Source of the DNA: GCA-002708315 sp963676635
Lineage (GTDB): Bacteria > Bacteroidota > Bacteroidia > Bacteroidales > F082
DNA length: 64,000 bases
NCBI GenBank assembly: GCA_963676635.1
Contig: OY781105.1
Coordinates: 1,674,001-1,738,000, forward strand
Direction: 5' to 3'
Shown: piece by piece, positions 53,707 to 63,230 of the stretch
How the letters are laid out: every line of letters starts with the position of its first letter
Position numbering within the stretch: position 1 is the stretch's first letter
The notes under the pieces: model-generated
What the model saw: only the letters and a program-made list of their open reading frames with translations
Told to the model about the DNA's origin: nothing
Database searches by the model: none
Position numbers and translations under genes: made by a program

Positions 53707-55113
53707 GTGATCAAGAACTTTATCATATTGATTATTTTAAGCTTGCAGTTAACTCTAATGGCAGGCACAGAGGCGGATGTTATTCCACCTGATTCTGTAT
53801 GCATTGTAAAAACAATAACCCTTTCAGGTAATAAAATAACAAAAGACAGAATAATCTTTCGTGAGTTGGAGTTTAAAACGGGAGACACTTTGTATGTTAA
53901 TGTATTAGATAGCCTTATAGTGCAAAGCCGGCAAAACCTTATGAACAGGTCATTGTTTAACTTTGTAACGATAACAAAGAAATGTGATCACCATAATATG
54001 TATGTTGAGGTAGATGTTGTTGAAAGGTGGTACATATGGCCTATTCCTATTGTACAATTTGCCGATAGAAATATAAACTCATGGTGGGAGCGCAGAAGCT
54101 GGAAGCGTGTTAATTACGGGATGGATCTAAAGATTGAGAACTTCCGCGGACTTATGGAAAGGCTTAATGTTACAATACAGGGGGGATATGACGTGCTCTT
54201 TGGCTTAAAATGGGAAATTCCGTATCTTGATAAAAAACAACGATTTGGGATGAAGTTCGAGACATCCGTAAAGCTAAATCATGAGATTTCATATATAACA
54301 GAAGATAATAAGCCAATGTATTTTAACTCCGATGAGGGTTTCTCACAAAAGAAATACTATGGAAACATTGAAGCTACTTATCGTCCCGGATTTCATACTC
54401 TTCACAGCTTCTCTGTAGAGTATGATAACTTTAGTTTTATTGATACTATTCAAAAGCTTAATCCTCAGTTTGCATATGGCCCGGATAGCTACCAGTACTT
54501 CGGCATTAATTATACATTTAAACTCGACTTCAGAGACTATAATCCTTATCCACTGACAGGATATTATTTTGATTTCGGGATTCAAAAAGCCGGACTTGGT
54601 ATTTTTAACAGCGGTATAAACATCCTTTCTTTTACCACCAATTTTGATCAGTACATTCATCTGTATAAACGCTGGTACTTTGCTTACAACCTTGGCGGGA
54701 AATTATCTTCAAGAGGAAATCCTCCTCCATATTTTTATAAGTCAGGTGTAGGATATTCACCTTTTACGATAAGAGGATATGAGCTTTATGTTGTTGATGG
54801 CCTTAATCTTGGCGTATTTAAATCGAATATTAAATTTGAGATAATGCCTCAAAAAGACTACAACATTAAATGGATACGTACACCTAAATTCAGTAAAATC
54901 TTTTTTGCCATGTACGCTAATCTGTTCTTTGATGCTGCATATGTTAAAAACAATTACAGCGATTTTAATAATCCTTATGATAACGAATTTATCTGGGGGA
55001 CTGGTGTTGGTATAGACTTAGTTACATATTATGATATTGTTGTCCGTTTTGAAGGCTCAGTTAACAGACAGTTACAGAAAGGATTTTATATAAGCTTTGT
55101 GGCACCTATATAA
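53707..55113 (+). CDS. BamA/TamA-like outer-membrane protein with one POTRA
   Basis: A 468-residue outer-membrane protein of the Omp85 superfamily, starting at GTG, 4 bp after the CBS gene. It has a signal peptide (about 1-19, LTLMAG), one POTRA domain at about 30-108 (VKTITLSGNKITKDRIIFRE, RNLMNRSLFNF region, VEVDVVERWYIWPIP), then a barrel (FRDYNPYPLTGYYFDFGI, FTIRGYELYVVDG with the L6-type RGYE motif). BamA proper is at 32088, so this is a second, shorter Omp85 protein. Its cargo is unknown; a role in assembling a special envelope protein or lipid is inferred. Confidence 0.88.
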   Translation: MIKNFIILIILSLQLTLMAGTEADVIPPDSVCIVKTITLSGNKITKDRIIFRELEFKTGDTLYVNVLDSLIVQSRQNLMNRSLFNFVTITKKCDHHNMYVEVDVVERWYIWPIPIVQFADRNINSWWERRSWKRVNYGMDLKIENFRGLMERLNVTIQGGYDVLFGLKWEIPYLDKKQRFGMKFETSVKLNHEISYITEDNKPMYFNSDEGFSQKKYYGNIEATYRPGFHTLHSFSVEYDNFSFIDTIQKLNPQFAYGPDSYQYFGINYTFKLDFRDYNPYPLTGYYFDFGIQKAGLGIFNSGINILSFTTNFDQYIHLYKRWYFAYNLGGKLSSRGNPPPYFYKSGVGYSPFTIRGYELYVVDGLNLGVFKSNIKFEIMPQKDYNIKWIRTPKFSKIFFAMYANLFFDAAYVKNNYSDFNNPYDNEFIWGTGVGIDLVTYYDIVVRFEGSVNRQLQKGFYISFVAPI

Positions 55114-55146
55114 CTATTGACAGTAACTTACGATTGTTTGAAATAG

Positions 55147-56367
55147 TTATTTCTTTCTTTTATTTCTGAAATTCTTCTTCTTATTAAAATTACGTCGTCC
55201 TTTAGGTTTTCTTTCCACAACCTTCCATTCAGGTCCTTTACCCAATTCCTTTGGCAAAGGTATCTTCATCACTTCATCTTCAATAAATTTTTCAATTTTA
55301 CTGAATCTATACATATCATCTTCATTAACAAGAGTTAAAGCAAGGCCTTCAGACTTAGCCCTGGCAGTACGACCAACACGATGCACATAATCCTCAGCAT
55401 CATGAGGAACATCATAATTTATAACAATATCAATATCTTTAATATCAATACCACGACTTAACACATCAGTAGCAACCAATATTCTTATCTTTCTTGCTTT
55501 GAAATCAGATAAAACCTGTTCCCGCTTAGCCTGATCAAAAGAAGACGAGATACCATGTGTGCTTTTCTCTGTTTTCTTTAAATCGCGCACAATATCGTTT
55601 ACCTTTTGCTTTGTAGAAGAAAATATTATGATACTCTGTACTTCTGGTTTATTTGACAAAAGACTTGAAATAAGTGGGGTTTTCTGATTGTCATAAGTCA
55701 GATATGCTGCCTGTAAAACACCTTCGGCAGGTTTTGAAACAGCAAGACTGATTTCATCCGGAGATGAAAGAATCTGTGATGCCAGTTTCTTAATCTTATC
55801 AGGCATAGTAGCACTAAACATCAAAGTTTGTCGCTTTTTAGGAAGGTACTTAATAATCCTTAATATATCATCATAAAAGCCAATATCAAGCATACGATCA
55901 GCTTCATCAAGTATCAGATATTCCAGTTTATCAAATTTCACATATCCCATATTAAGATGTGATATAAGTCGGCCTGGAGTAGCAACAATTATATTGGCTC
56001 CTGATGTAAGAGCTTTCTTCTCGCTGTCCCAGTTTGTACCACTGCCACCACCGTAAATTGCAATTGAGTCAACAGGAGTAAAGTAAGAAAACCCTTGAAT
56101 CTGCTGATCAATTTGCAGAGCCAGCTCACGAGTAGGTGCCAGAATCAGTGCTTTTGTATCTTCGGTATGATTATTAAGTAACTTATTTATTATTGGCAGC
56201 ACAAAGGCAGCTGTTTTACCTGTTCCTGTTTGTGCACATGCAATTAGATCTTTTCCTGTTATAATCTTTGGAATAGCAAGCTCCTGTATGGGTGTTGCTT
56301 CTTCGAATCCCATAAAATCAATGGCATCCATCATTTTCTCTTCCAGACCAAATTCTTTGAAGTTCAT
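55147..56367 (-). CDS. DEAD-box RNA helicase (RhlE-like)
   Basis: ATP-dependent RNA helicase of 406 residues. Motifs in order: Q motif FEEATPIQELAIP, I AQTGTGKT, Ia PTRELALQ, II LDEADRMLDIGF, III FSATMP, IV IIFSSTKQK, V ATDVLSRGIDI and VI YVHRVGRTARA. The tail (GRRNFNKKKNFRNKRKK) is short and very basic, suited to RNA contact. Likely in ribosome assembly or RNA turnover. A -7-like TACTTTAG is seen near 56420 on the - strand. Confidence 0.96.
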   Translation of the reverse strand: MNFKEFGLEEKMMDAIDFMGFEEATPIQELAIPKIITGKDLIACAQTGTGKTAAFVLPIINKLLNNHTEDTKALILAPTRELALQIDQQIQGFSYFTPVDSIAIYGGGSGTNWDSEKKALTSGANIIVATPGRLISHLNMGYVKFDKLEYLILDEADRMLDIGFYDDILRIIKYLPKKRQTLMFSATMPDKIKKLASQILSSPDEISLAVSKPAEGVLQAAYLTYDNQKTPLISSLLSNKPEVQSIIIFSSTKQKVNDIVRDLKKTEKSTHGISSSFDQAKREQVLSDFKARKIRILVATDVLSRGIDIKDIDIVINYDVPHDAEDYVHRVGRTARAKSEGLALTLVNEDDMYRFSKIEKFIEDEVMKIPLPKELGKGPEWKVVERKPKGRRNFNKKKNFRNKRKK

Positions 56368-56466
56368 ATAGTTGACTCTGGTAATTAATCAATTTTCAGA
56401 TCCGCTAAAGTAGTTATTTTTAATTCATCTGTAACATAATATATCTACTTACAGATAATAGTATAC

Positions 56467-56502
56467 AAAAAACGGGAAAGCTGGATAAGCCTTCCCGTTT
56501 AA
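56467..56502 (-). terminator. Terminator of htpG
   Basis: AAACGGGAA/TTCCCGTTT stem extended by GCT/AGC around one mismatch, followed on the - strand by TTTTTT. It is 20 bp past the htpG stop. Confidence 0.88.
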
Positions 56503-56521
56503 ATTTACTGAAAATTATTTT

Positions 56522-58441
56522 TTAATTTTTGATTTCATTAACATTACGTTTAACAAAGTCATTTAGCTCTTTACCTGTTAACAGATTTGTTGCCAGTCGC
56601 GCTAAGTCATACAATTGCTTGATAACAGCATCCTGTTTTTCAGCTTCCTTTTCCTCAAGGATTCCTGCAACAACCGGATTGTTGGTATTAACAATCATTT
56701 CATAGGTCTCAGGCAATCCGCCCATACCCATCATCATACCACCGCCACCAACTTTTTCCATATCACGCATACGACGCATAAATTCGTTTTGTGTTACAGT
56801 AAATGGCATCTCTGTTTCACTAAGATTCTCGAAAACAACATGGAATTTCTCCTTGTTAATATTTCTTTCGATAATCTCTTTAAGGCTTTCTTTCTCTTTA
56901 TCATCTAATTTTGAAGGAGCTTCGTCTTCCTTAGTAATTATCTTATCGATGGTGTTTGAATCAACACGAGCAAATGTAGAATCTTTAAATTTCTGTTCCA
57001 GACTATTGATAAAGTGGTTGTCGAGAACACCGTCCATAAGAAGCACATCATAACCTTTTTCTGTTGCATTCTCAATATAGCTATATTGCTCATCCACGTC
57101 AGTAGCATAAAGATAAACTAACTTTTTCTCCTTATCCTTCTGTGTTTTTTCGATATGATTCTTATACTCTTCGAAAGTAAAGTATTTACCTTCAGTATTT
57201 TTCAAAAGAGAGAACTTTTCTGCTTTATCATAGAATTTCTCTTCTGAGATCATTCCATATTCGATAAATATCTTGATATCATCCCATTTTTTCTCAAATC
57301 CTTCTCTATCATTCTTAAACATCTCAGCAAGCTTATCAGCCACTTTACGAGTGATATAGCTTGATATCTTCTTAACATTGCTGTCGCTTTGCAGATATGA
57401 GCGGCTTACGTTAAGAGGGATGTCAGGTGAGTCGATAACACCATGTAACAGAGTTAAGAAATCAGGAACAATACCTTCAACAGAATCAGTTACAAACACC
57501 TGATTGCTATAAAGCTGGATTTTATTTCTCTGCAATTCATAATCCTTCTTAACCTTAGGGAAATAAAGTATTCCTGTAAGATTAAATGGATAATCCACAT
57601 TAAGATGAATATGAAAGAGAGGCTCTTCAAAAGTCATCGGATAAAGCTCACGATAGAAGTTCTTATAATCTTCATCAGTAGCTTCTGTAGGTGTTTTCTT
57701 CCAAAGAGGATTAGGATTGTTGATAATTTTAGGACGTTCAACTTCTTTTGTTTCCTGATTATCGTCTTTATCTTTCTTTCCTTCTATCGGTTCCTGGATC
57801 TTTTCAGTACCGAACTGAATAGGTACAGGAAGGAACTTACAATATTTATTTAATAACTCATTAATCTTGTAGTCTTCCAGAAAATCTTTATTCTCATCAT
57901 CAATATGAAGAATAACTTCGGTACCTCGATCATCTTTGTCTATTTCTTCCAGTTGATAATTTGGACTACCATCACATTCCCAGCGAACTGCCTTAGTGGC
58001 TCCACCTTTTTTATAAGTTTTAGTTTTAATCTCAACAGTATCACTAACCATAAATGAAGAGTAAAAACCAAGACCAAAATGACCAATAATTGCATTTTGT
58101 TCGGCTTCGCTTTTTGTTTTAAACTTCTTAACAAACTCCTCAGCACTTGAAAAAGCAATCTGGTTGATATATTTCTTTACTTCATCACCTGTCATACCTA
58201 TACCACGGTCACGAACAGTAATGGTCTTCTTCTTTTTGTTTACTTCAACATGTATAGTCAGGTCGCCCAATTCACCAGTAAACTTACCCATAGACGCCAG
58301 AGTTTTTAGTTTCTGTGTTGCGTCAGTTGCATTTGAGATAAGCTCACGCAGGAATATTTCATGATCAGAATAGAGGAATTTTTTAATAATTGGAAAAATA
58401 TCCTCAGTTTTAATGTCTATTTTACCTTTCTGTACAGTCAT
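56522..58441 (-). CDS. htpG: Molecular chaperone HtpG (Hsp90)
   Basis: Bacterial Hsp90 of 639 residues. The N-terminal ATPase domain has LISNATDATQK (Asn of the Bergerat fold), DRGIGMTGDEV, and GHFGLGFYSSFMV. The middle domain has NPLWKKTPTEATDEDY, GILYFPK, YSNQVFVTD and LNVSRSYLQSD with the catalytic Arg. The C-terminal dimer domain follows. A charged stretch at about 212-230 (GKKDKDDNQETKEVERP) is longer than in E. coli HtpG. An unusual promoter may lie upstream at 58471-58486. Confidence 0.97.
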   Translation of the reverse strand: MTVQKGKIDIKTEDIFPIIKKFLYSDHEIFLRELISNATDATQKLKTLASMGKFTGELGDLTIHVEVNKKKKTITVRDRGIGMTGDEVKKYINQIAFSSAEEFVKKFKTKSEAEQNAIIGHFGLGFYSSFMVSDTVEIKTKTYKKGGATKAVRWECDGSPNYQLEEIDKDDRGTEVILHIDDENKDFLEDYKINELLNKYCKFLPVPIQFGTEKIQEPIEGKKDKDDNQETKEVERPKIINNPNPLWKKTPTEATDEDYKNFYRELYPMTFEEPLFHIHLNVDYPFNLTGILYFPKVKKDYELQRNKIQLYSNQVFVTDSVEGIVPDFLTLLHGVIDSPDIPLNVSRSYLQSDSNVKKISSYITRKVADKLAEMFKNDREGFEKKWDDIKIFIEYGMISEEKFYDKAEKFSLLKNTEGKYFTFEEYKNHIEKTQKDKEKKLVYLYATDVDEQYSYIENATEKGYDVLLMDGVLDNHFINSLEQKFKDSTFARVDSNTIDKIITKEDEAPSKLDDKEKESLKEIIERNINKEKFHVVFENLSETEMPFTVTQNEFMRRMRDMEKVGGGGMMMGMGGLPETYEMIVNTNNPVVAGILEEKEAEKQDAVIKQLYDLARLATNLLTGKELNDFVKRNVNEIKN

Positions 58442-58470
58442 TGTATTACTTTTTAATTTGTATGAGCGGT

Positions 58471-58486
58471 ATCAAAGGCTGTGCCA
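58471..58486 (-). promoter_or_regulatory. Possible sigma-54-like promoter of htpG
   Basis: On the - strand TGGCACAGCCTTTGAT. Compared with TGGCACNNNNNTTGC it matches all -24 bases and TTG of the -12 block; the final C is A. It would place the start about 20 bp before the ATG. No TAnnTTTG element was found here. Confidence 0.3.
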
Positions 58487-58598
58487 TTGGCAGGGAAGTG
58501 ACAAAAAGTCTGCTCTTAGCAATTCTTATTAAATCAAGGTCTTTTTGCTTAACAATCAATTCAGATATAAAGCATTTCATATATTTCATATGTTTTTG

Positions 58599-58606
58599 TA
58601 CTTTTG
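58599..58606 (+). promoter_or_regulatory. -7 element for the fucose-isomerase-like gene
   Basis: TACTTTTG, 32 bp before the start codon; no clear -33 element. Confidence 0.45.
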
Positions 58607-58638
58607 AGCATTCAAGGTTATAAATACAAACAACAGAA

Positions 58639-59802
58639 ATGATCAAAGTAAAAATAGTAGCTTATCCTGATGCTGATCAAGAAATGTTTAATAGCAGAAA
58701 GGAAAGTTTTTTGGAGTTTTTCTCTGCCATAAAAAGTCATATTCAATTTGTTGAAAAGGATCCTGACGCTATACTTATAATTAGTGGTGGAAGTGAGAGT
58801 GAAGTTAAAAAATTTGCTAAGAAGGGTAAAAACTATATTATTGTATCTTGTGAAGAAAACAATGCTACTGCTTCAGCTCTGGAAATTATAGCCTATTTTA
58901 ATCAGAATTCTATCTCCGGCGTTTTGTTAACAAGTTGGGAAGATGCCAGAGAATACCTGATTAATTATCTTGAGGTGAAAGATGCTATTAAAAATCTAAG
59001 AGGAAAAAAGTTAGGCTTAATTGGCAAAGTGTCAGATTGGTTAATAGCTTCTGATGTAAACAGGGATAACTTATTGGAAAAAACAGGCATTGAAATTAAA
59101 CAGGTAAACTGGGATAAATTGTTACCATTAAATGAAGCAAAACCTGATACAGGTTTTATGCAGGATTTTAATGATTATGATGAAACAGAAATTTCAAATG
59201 CAGCAAAAATCCATCATGTTCTGGATGATTATGTTAAAAGGGAAAAACCAGATGCTATTACTGTTGAATGTTTCTCTATTATTTATACAAAGAAAGTTTC
59301 GGCATGCCTGTCTCTTGCCAGGTTTAATGACCTTGGAATTCCCGCCGGTTGTGAAGGAGATATAACCAGTGCTGTTGGATTAATGCTTGTCAAGGAAGTT
59401 TGTGACCTGATGCCATGGATGGCAAATATTGCAGGATTAAATAAGGAGTCCACATTGCTGGCTCATTGTACTATTCCTACTAAACTAGTTAATGAGTATA
59501 AAATAACAACTCATTATGAAACAGGACTGGCAACTGCTATTCAGGGAAAATATGCCTATGATGATATTACATTATTCAGGATGGACAACATGCTCACAAA
59601 GGCTTTTGTAACAACTGGCGTTGTACTTAACAGACCTGAATATGATACTGCATGCAGAACACAGATTGAAGTTAAGCTTGAAGAGGAAGGTTTTATAAAG
59701 CTTAAAAATAACCCATTGGGGAATCACCATATTGTTATTCCCGGAAATCAAAAGGATAAGCTAATTATGACCTGTAATATTCTCGGACTAGAATTGGTTT
59801 AA
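58639..59802 (+). CDS. L-fucose/L-arabinose isomerase-like protein
   Basis: A 387-residue protein with the three-layer fold of the L-fucose isomerase superfamily. The middle carries DAITVECFSIIYTKKV and then CLSLARFNDLGIPAGCEGDITSAVGLMLVKEV (cited in part), where C-E-G-D marks the metal-site region of the family. The final domain has HYETGLATAIQGKYAYDDITLFRMDNM, landmark GHYExG-like. It is shorter than true L-fucose isomerase (about 590), and the family also includes proteins of unknown substrate. No sugar kinase or aldolase gene is near. Substrate unknown; a single-gene unit. Confidence 0.72.
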   Translation: MIKVKIVAYPDADQEMFNSRKESFLEFFSAIKSHIQFVEKDPDAILIISGGSESEVKKFAKKGKNYIIVSCEENNATASALEIIAYFNQNSISGVLLTSWEDAREYLINYLEVKDAIKNLRGKKLGLIGKVSDWLIASDVNRDNLLEKTGIEIKQVNWDKLLPLNEAKPDTGFMQDFNDYDETEISNAAKIHHVLDDYVKREKPDAITVECFSIIYTKKVSACLSLARFNDLGIPAGCEGDITSAVGLMLVKEVCDLMPWMANIAGLNKESTLLAHCTIPTKLVNEYKITTHYETGLATAIQGKYAYDDITLFRMDNMLTKAFVTTGVVLNRPEYDTACRTQIEVKLEEEGFIKLKNNPLGNHHIVIPGNQKDKLIMTCNILGLELV

Positions 59803-59912
59803 AATTTGAATAGCTTCTTACAAAGAAATTTTATACCCTGAAGTATTAAAATAACAGTCTTAAAAATTCTCCCGGAGTTGATAATAATTATAAGCCATAC
59901 ATTATTAAATAC

Positions 59913-59956
59913 AGAAATCCCTCCAGAGAAAATAACACTCCTCCAAAGGGATTTCT
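59913..59956. terminator. Hairpin between the isomerase-like gene and pntB
   Basis: AGAAATCCCT and AGGGATTTCT form a perfect 10-bp stem with a 24-nt loop that has partial inner pairing. It lies between convergent genes and can serve both. Confidence 0.6.
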
Positions 59957-59979
59957 ATTAATTATTAACCTATAAAATA

Positions 59980-61371
59980 CTAAATAAGTCCGGCATTCAA
60001 TTTATCAACGCTTTCCTTAGCATCGCCATAAAGCATATCAGTATTTTCTTTATAAAAAAGAGGATTTTGTACACCAGCATAACCTGTTGCCATTGATCGT
60101 TTCATAACAATAACATGATCTGCCTTCCACACTTCAATAACAGGCATTCCATATATCGGACTTGTTTCATCGTCCTGAGCACCCGGGTTTACAATGTCGT
60201 TTGCACCTATTACCATTACAACATCGGTGTTGGGAAGATCGGGATTAATCTCATCCATTTCCAAAACAATATCATAAGGAACATTTGCTTCAGCCAGAAG
60301 CACATTCATATGACCAGGGAGCCTTCCGGCTACTGGATGTATTCCAAATCTTACTTCCTTACCATCTTTTCTTAGTTTTTCAACAAGTTCATAAACAGGA
60401 TACTGTGCTTTTGCCACAGCCATTCCATAACCCGGAACAATAACAACAGATTTGGCTTCCTTAAGCAGTTCAGCTACTTCATCATGCGTTGTGGATGTAA
60501 CCTCACCTTCAATTTCTTTACCACCTGTAACAGGAGCATCGCCAAATCCGCCAAAGATAACAGACAAGAATGATCGATCCATAGCCTTACACATGATAAT
60601 TGAAAGAATAGCACCAGAGCTACCCACCAGGGCACCAGTAACAATAAGCAAGTCGTTACCAAGCATAAATCCTGCAGCAGCAGCAGCCCATCCTGAGTAT
60701 GAGTTGAGCATTGAAACCACAACAGGCATATCAGCGCCTCCGATAGCCATAACCAGCATAACGCCAATAAAAGCAGCAATGGCTGTCATGATGTAAAGAT
60801 ATATCATGCCATCTGTTCCTTCTGCCATAGTGAATAAAACACCAAGCACAACAGATATTACAACCAGAGTAATATTAACAATATGCCTTCCGGGATATAA
60901 CAATGGTTTTGACCTAATACGACCTTCCAGCTTACCCCATGCAATAATAGATCCTGTAAAGGTAATTGCACCAATAAATACGCCTACAAATACTTCCACC
61001 AGGTGAATAGTATGTTCAGCACCGGGAAGCATGGCTGTTGCAGGATCGAGGTATGACCCAAATCCAACCAGTACAGCTGCCAGTCCTACAAAGCTATGAA
61101 GAATAGCTACCAGTTGTGGCATGGCTGTCATTTGTACTTTCTTGGCTACCATAATGCCAATTACTGATGCTATTGCTATTGCTATAATAATATATATATG
61201 ACCTTCAACACCCTGGCCTAATACTGTTGCCAGAATAGCGATGATCATACCAATAATTCCGTAAAGAACTCCACGCTTGGCTGATTCTTGTGATGACAAA
61301 CCACCAAGGCTGAGTATAAATAATATACTTGCAAATAAGTATGCTGCTATTTGTATTTGTGATGATATCAT
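59980..61371 (-). CDS. pntB: NAD(P) transhydrogenase subunit beta
   Basis: Inner-membrane subunit of the proton-translocating transhydrogenase, 463 residues. The first 270 residues carry about eight membrane helices (LLYPGRHIVNITLVVISVV and MVVSMLNSYSGWAAAAAGF landmarks). The NADP-binding domain III follows from about 290: VVIVPGYGMAVAKAQYPVYELVEKLRKDG (in part), FGIHPVAGRLPGHMNVLLAEA, DVVMVIGANDIVNP, and MPVIEVWKADHVIVMKRSMATGYAG (in part). It lies 6 bp after pntA. Length is normal. Confidence 0.97.
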   Translation of the reverse strand: MISSQIQIAAYLFASILFILSLGGLSSQESAKRGVLYGIIGMIIAILATVLGQGVEGHIYIIIAIAIASVIGIMVAKKVQMTAMPQLVAILHSFVGLAAVLVGFGSYLDPATAMLPGAEHTIHLVEVFVGVFIGAITFTGSIIAWGKLEGRIRSKPLLYPGRHIVNITLVVISVVLGVLFTMAEGTDGMIYLYIMTAIAAFIGVMLVMAIGGADMPVVVSMLNSYSGWAAAAAGFMLGNDLLIVTGALVGSSGAILSIIMCKAMDRSFLSVIFGGFGDAPVTGGKEIEGEVTSTTHDEVAELLKEAKSVVIVPGYGMAVAKAQYPVYELVEKLRKDGKEVRFGIHPVAGRLPGHMNVLLAEANVPYDIVLEMDEINPDLPNTDVVMVIGANDIVNPGAQDDETSPIYGMPVIEVWKADHVIVMKRSMATGYAGVQNPLFYKENTDMLYGDAKESVDKLNAGLI

Positions 61372-61377
61372 AACCTT

Positions 61378-62916
61378 CTATTTTTTAAACATTTTCAACA
61401 TTCTGTGAGTAACCAGGAATCCACCAACGATATTAATACTGGCGATAAGAATAGCTATAAACGCCAGAATTGTTATCGGGCTGGAAAAATCATCGGTTAC
61501 CTGCAGTAACCCACCGATAATGATAATACCACTGATTGCATTTGTTACAGCCATCAGGGGAGTATGAAGAGCATGAGCCACATTCCATATTACCTGCCAT
61601 CCGACAAATACAGCCAGTACAAATACTGTGAAATGTTGCATAAAATCAGAAGGAGCTGATTTACCAAGAAGGAATAATAAGATACCAATACCCACCAGTT
61701 TAATGATCATTGAAACTGCTGCTTTTCTTGCTTTTTCAGCAGGTGTGAGTTCTTTTTTCTTTATTGTTTCTGTTTCTTCGGTTTTTTTAGGAGCAGTTGA
61801 AACAGCAAGAGGTTCGGGAGGCCAGTTAACTTTGCCATCATAAGTAACCATAGCTCTTTTTACAATATCATCTTCCATATTGATATTGAAATTTTCAGCC
61901 TTTCCCATATCATCAAGTAAATGACAAAGGTTATTGCCATAAAGCTGTGATGCCTGATTTGGTAACTGATCCAGCTTACCAACAACGATAACACCATTAT
62001 CAGTTGTTATTACTTCACCGTTCTTTGTGTATTCGCAGTTACCGCCAGTTGAGGCTGCAAGGTCAACAATTACAGAGCCGGCTTTCATGCCATCAACATG
62101 TTCTTTAAGAATAAGCTTTGGTGCTGGTTTTCCGGGAATTTGCGCGGTTGTGATTATAATATCCACCTCCTTTGCCTGTTCCTTGAAAAGAGCCATTTCA
62201 GCTTCAATGAACTCCTGACTCATTACTTTTGAGTAACCTGAATCTGTTGATCCATCCTCGTCAATTTCAACTGTAAGGAATGTAGCACCCATTGACTCAA
62301 TCTGCTCTGCAACTTCTTTTCTTGTATCAAATGCACGAACAATAGCGCCTAATGAGTTGGCTGTTCCTATTGCTGCCAGTCCGGCAACACCAGCTCCGAT
62401 AACAAGCACTTTGGCAGGATTTACCTTACCTGCTGCTGTTATCTGCCCGTTTAAAAATCTGCCAAAATAATTAGCACCTTCCACAACAGAACGGTAACCA
62501 GCAATATTAGCCATGGATGAAAGAACATCCATCTTTTGCGCTCTGGAAATACGTGGAATGGCATCCATTGCCACTGCATTTACTTTTTTGTCTGCAAGTT
62601 TTTTTAACAAGTCCTGATTTTGAGCAGGCCACAGGTAACTTAGCATTACCTGGTTTTCTTTCATTAGCTCAATTTCCTTATCTTCCGGGGGAAGTACTTT
62701 CAAAATGATATCAGATTTGTCATAAAGGCTTTTGGCAGTTTTTATGATCTCTGCACCTTCATTTTCATAATCCTCATCACTGAAATTTGCTTTAGCCCCG
62801 GCTCCGGATTGTACTAATACCCCGAAACCCTGCTTTATTAATCGTTGTACAGTTTTTGGAGCTCCCGCAACTCTTGCTTCTCCGGAAGTTATCTCCTTTG
62901 GTATACCAACTTTCAT
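61378..62916 (-). CDS. pntA: NAD(P) transhydrogenase subunit alpha
   Basis: Subunit alpha, 512 residues. NAD-binding domain I resembles alanine dehydrogenase: MKVGIPKEITSGEARVAGAP, then VLVIGAGVAGLAAIGTANSLGA with the Rossmann glycine motif at about 172-178, DVDGSTxSGYSK-like DEDGSTDSGYSKVM, and ITTAQIPGKPAP. A linker with PPEPLAVSTAPKK leads to about four C-terminal membrane helices (SMIIKLVGIGILLFLLG onwards). With pntB it couples proton flow to NADPH formation. The upstream gap has a TAAATTTG at 63145-63152 on the - strand as a possible -7, giving a long leader. Confidence 0.97.
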   Translation of the reverse strand: MKVGIPKEITSGEARVAGAPKTVQRLIKQGFGVLVQSGAGAKANFSDEDYENEGAEIIKTAKSLYDKSDIILKVLPPEDKEIELMKENQVMLSYLWPAQNQDLLKKLADKKVNAVAMDAIPRISRAQKMDVLSSMANIAGYRSVVEGANYFGRFLNGQITAAGKVNPAKVLVIGAGVAGLAAIGTANSLGAIVRAFDTRKEVAEQIESMGATFLTVEIDEDGSTDSGYSKVMSQEFIEAEMALFKEQAKEVDIIITTAQIPGKPAPKLILKEHVDGMKAGSVIVDLAASTGGNCEYTKNGEVITTDNGVIVVGKLDQLPNQASQLYGNNLCHLLDDMGKAENFNINMEDDIVKRAMVTYDGKVNWPPEPLAVSTAPKKTEETETIKKKELTPAEKARKAAVSMIIKLVGIGILLFLLGKSAPSDFMQHFTVFVLAVFVGWQVIWNVAHALHTPLMAVTNAISGIIIIGGLLQVTDDFSSPITILAFIAILIASINIVGGFLVTHRMLKMFKK

Positions 62917-63230
62917 AGAATTTATTTTAGATAGTGATTATTTATCATGTTATGTGATATTCGAAAAATATCTTTAAAAAGAATAATAGTATTTCTGTGG
63001 GTGGTATTGAATAGCAATATCAGTTTTATATTTAGTGTATTATAGTAATTCACTTTAGTTGTCAGTTAGTTAGATTGTGTTGACTTATATAGTATCGTCT
63101 TGTTAAAAAAGCCGGTTTCATCTATCCGTGATTTTTAAAGCCAACAAATTTATAAAAGATTTGTTACTAATCTCATTCTTTTTAAAACTTAAGTCGTTGC
63201 AATTATTATATTTGTAATTTATCAACTACT
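62917..63230. other. Divergent intergenic region pntA/DUF554
   Basis: AT-rich, 314 bp. It contains a candidate pntA -7 element (63145-63152), an inverted repeat AACAAAT/ATTTGTT across 63144-63166 that overlaps it, and the -7 element TATATTTG of the DUF554 gene at 63207-63214. No small gene or RNA is evident. Confidence 0.4.
63207..63214 (+). promoter_or_regulatory. -7 element for the DUF554 gene
   Basis: TATATTTG, 16 bp before the start codon; no -33 element recognised. Confidence 0.5.
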
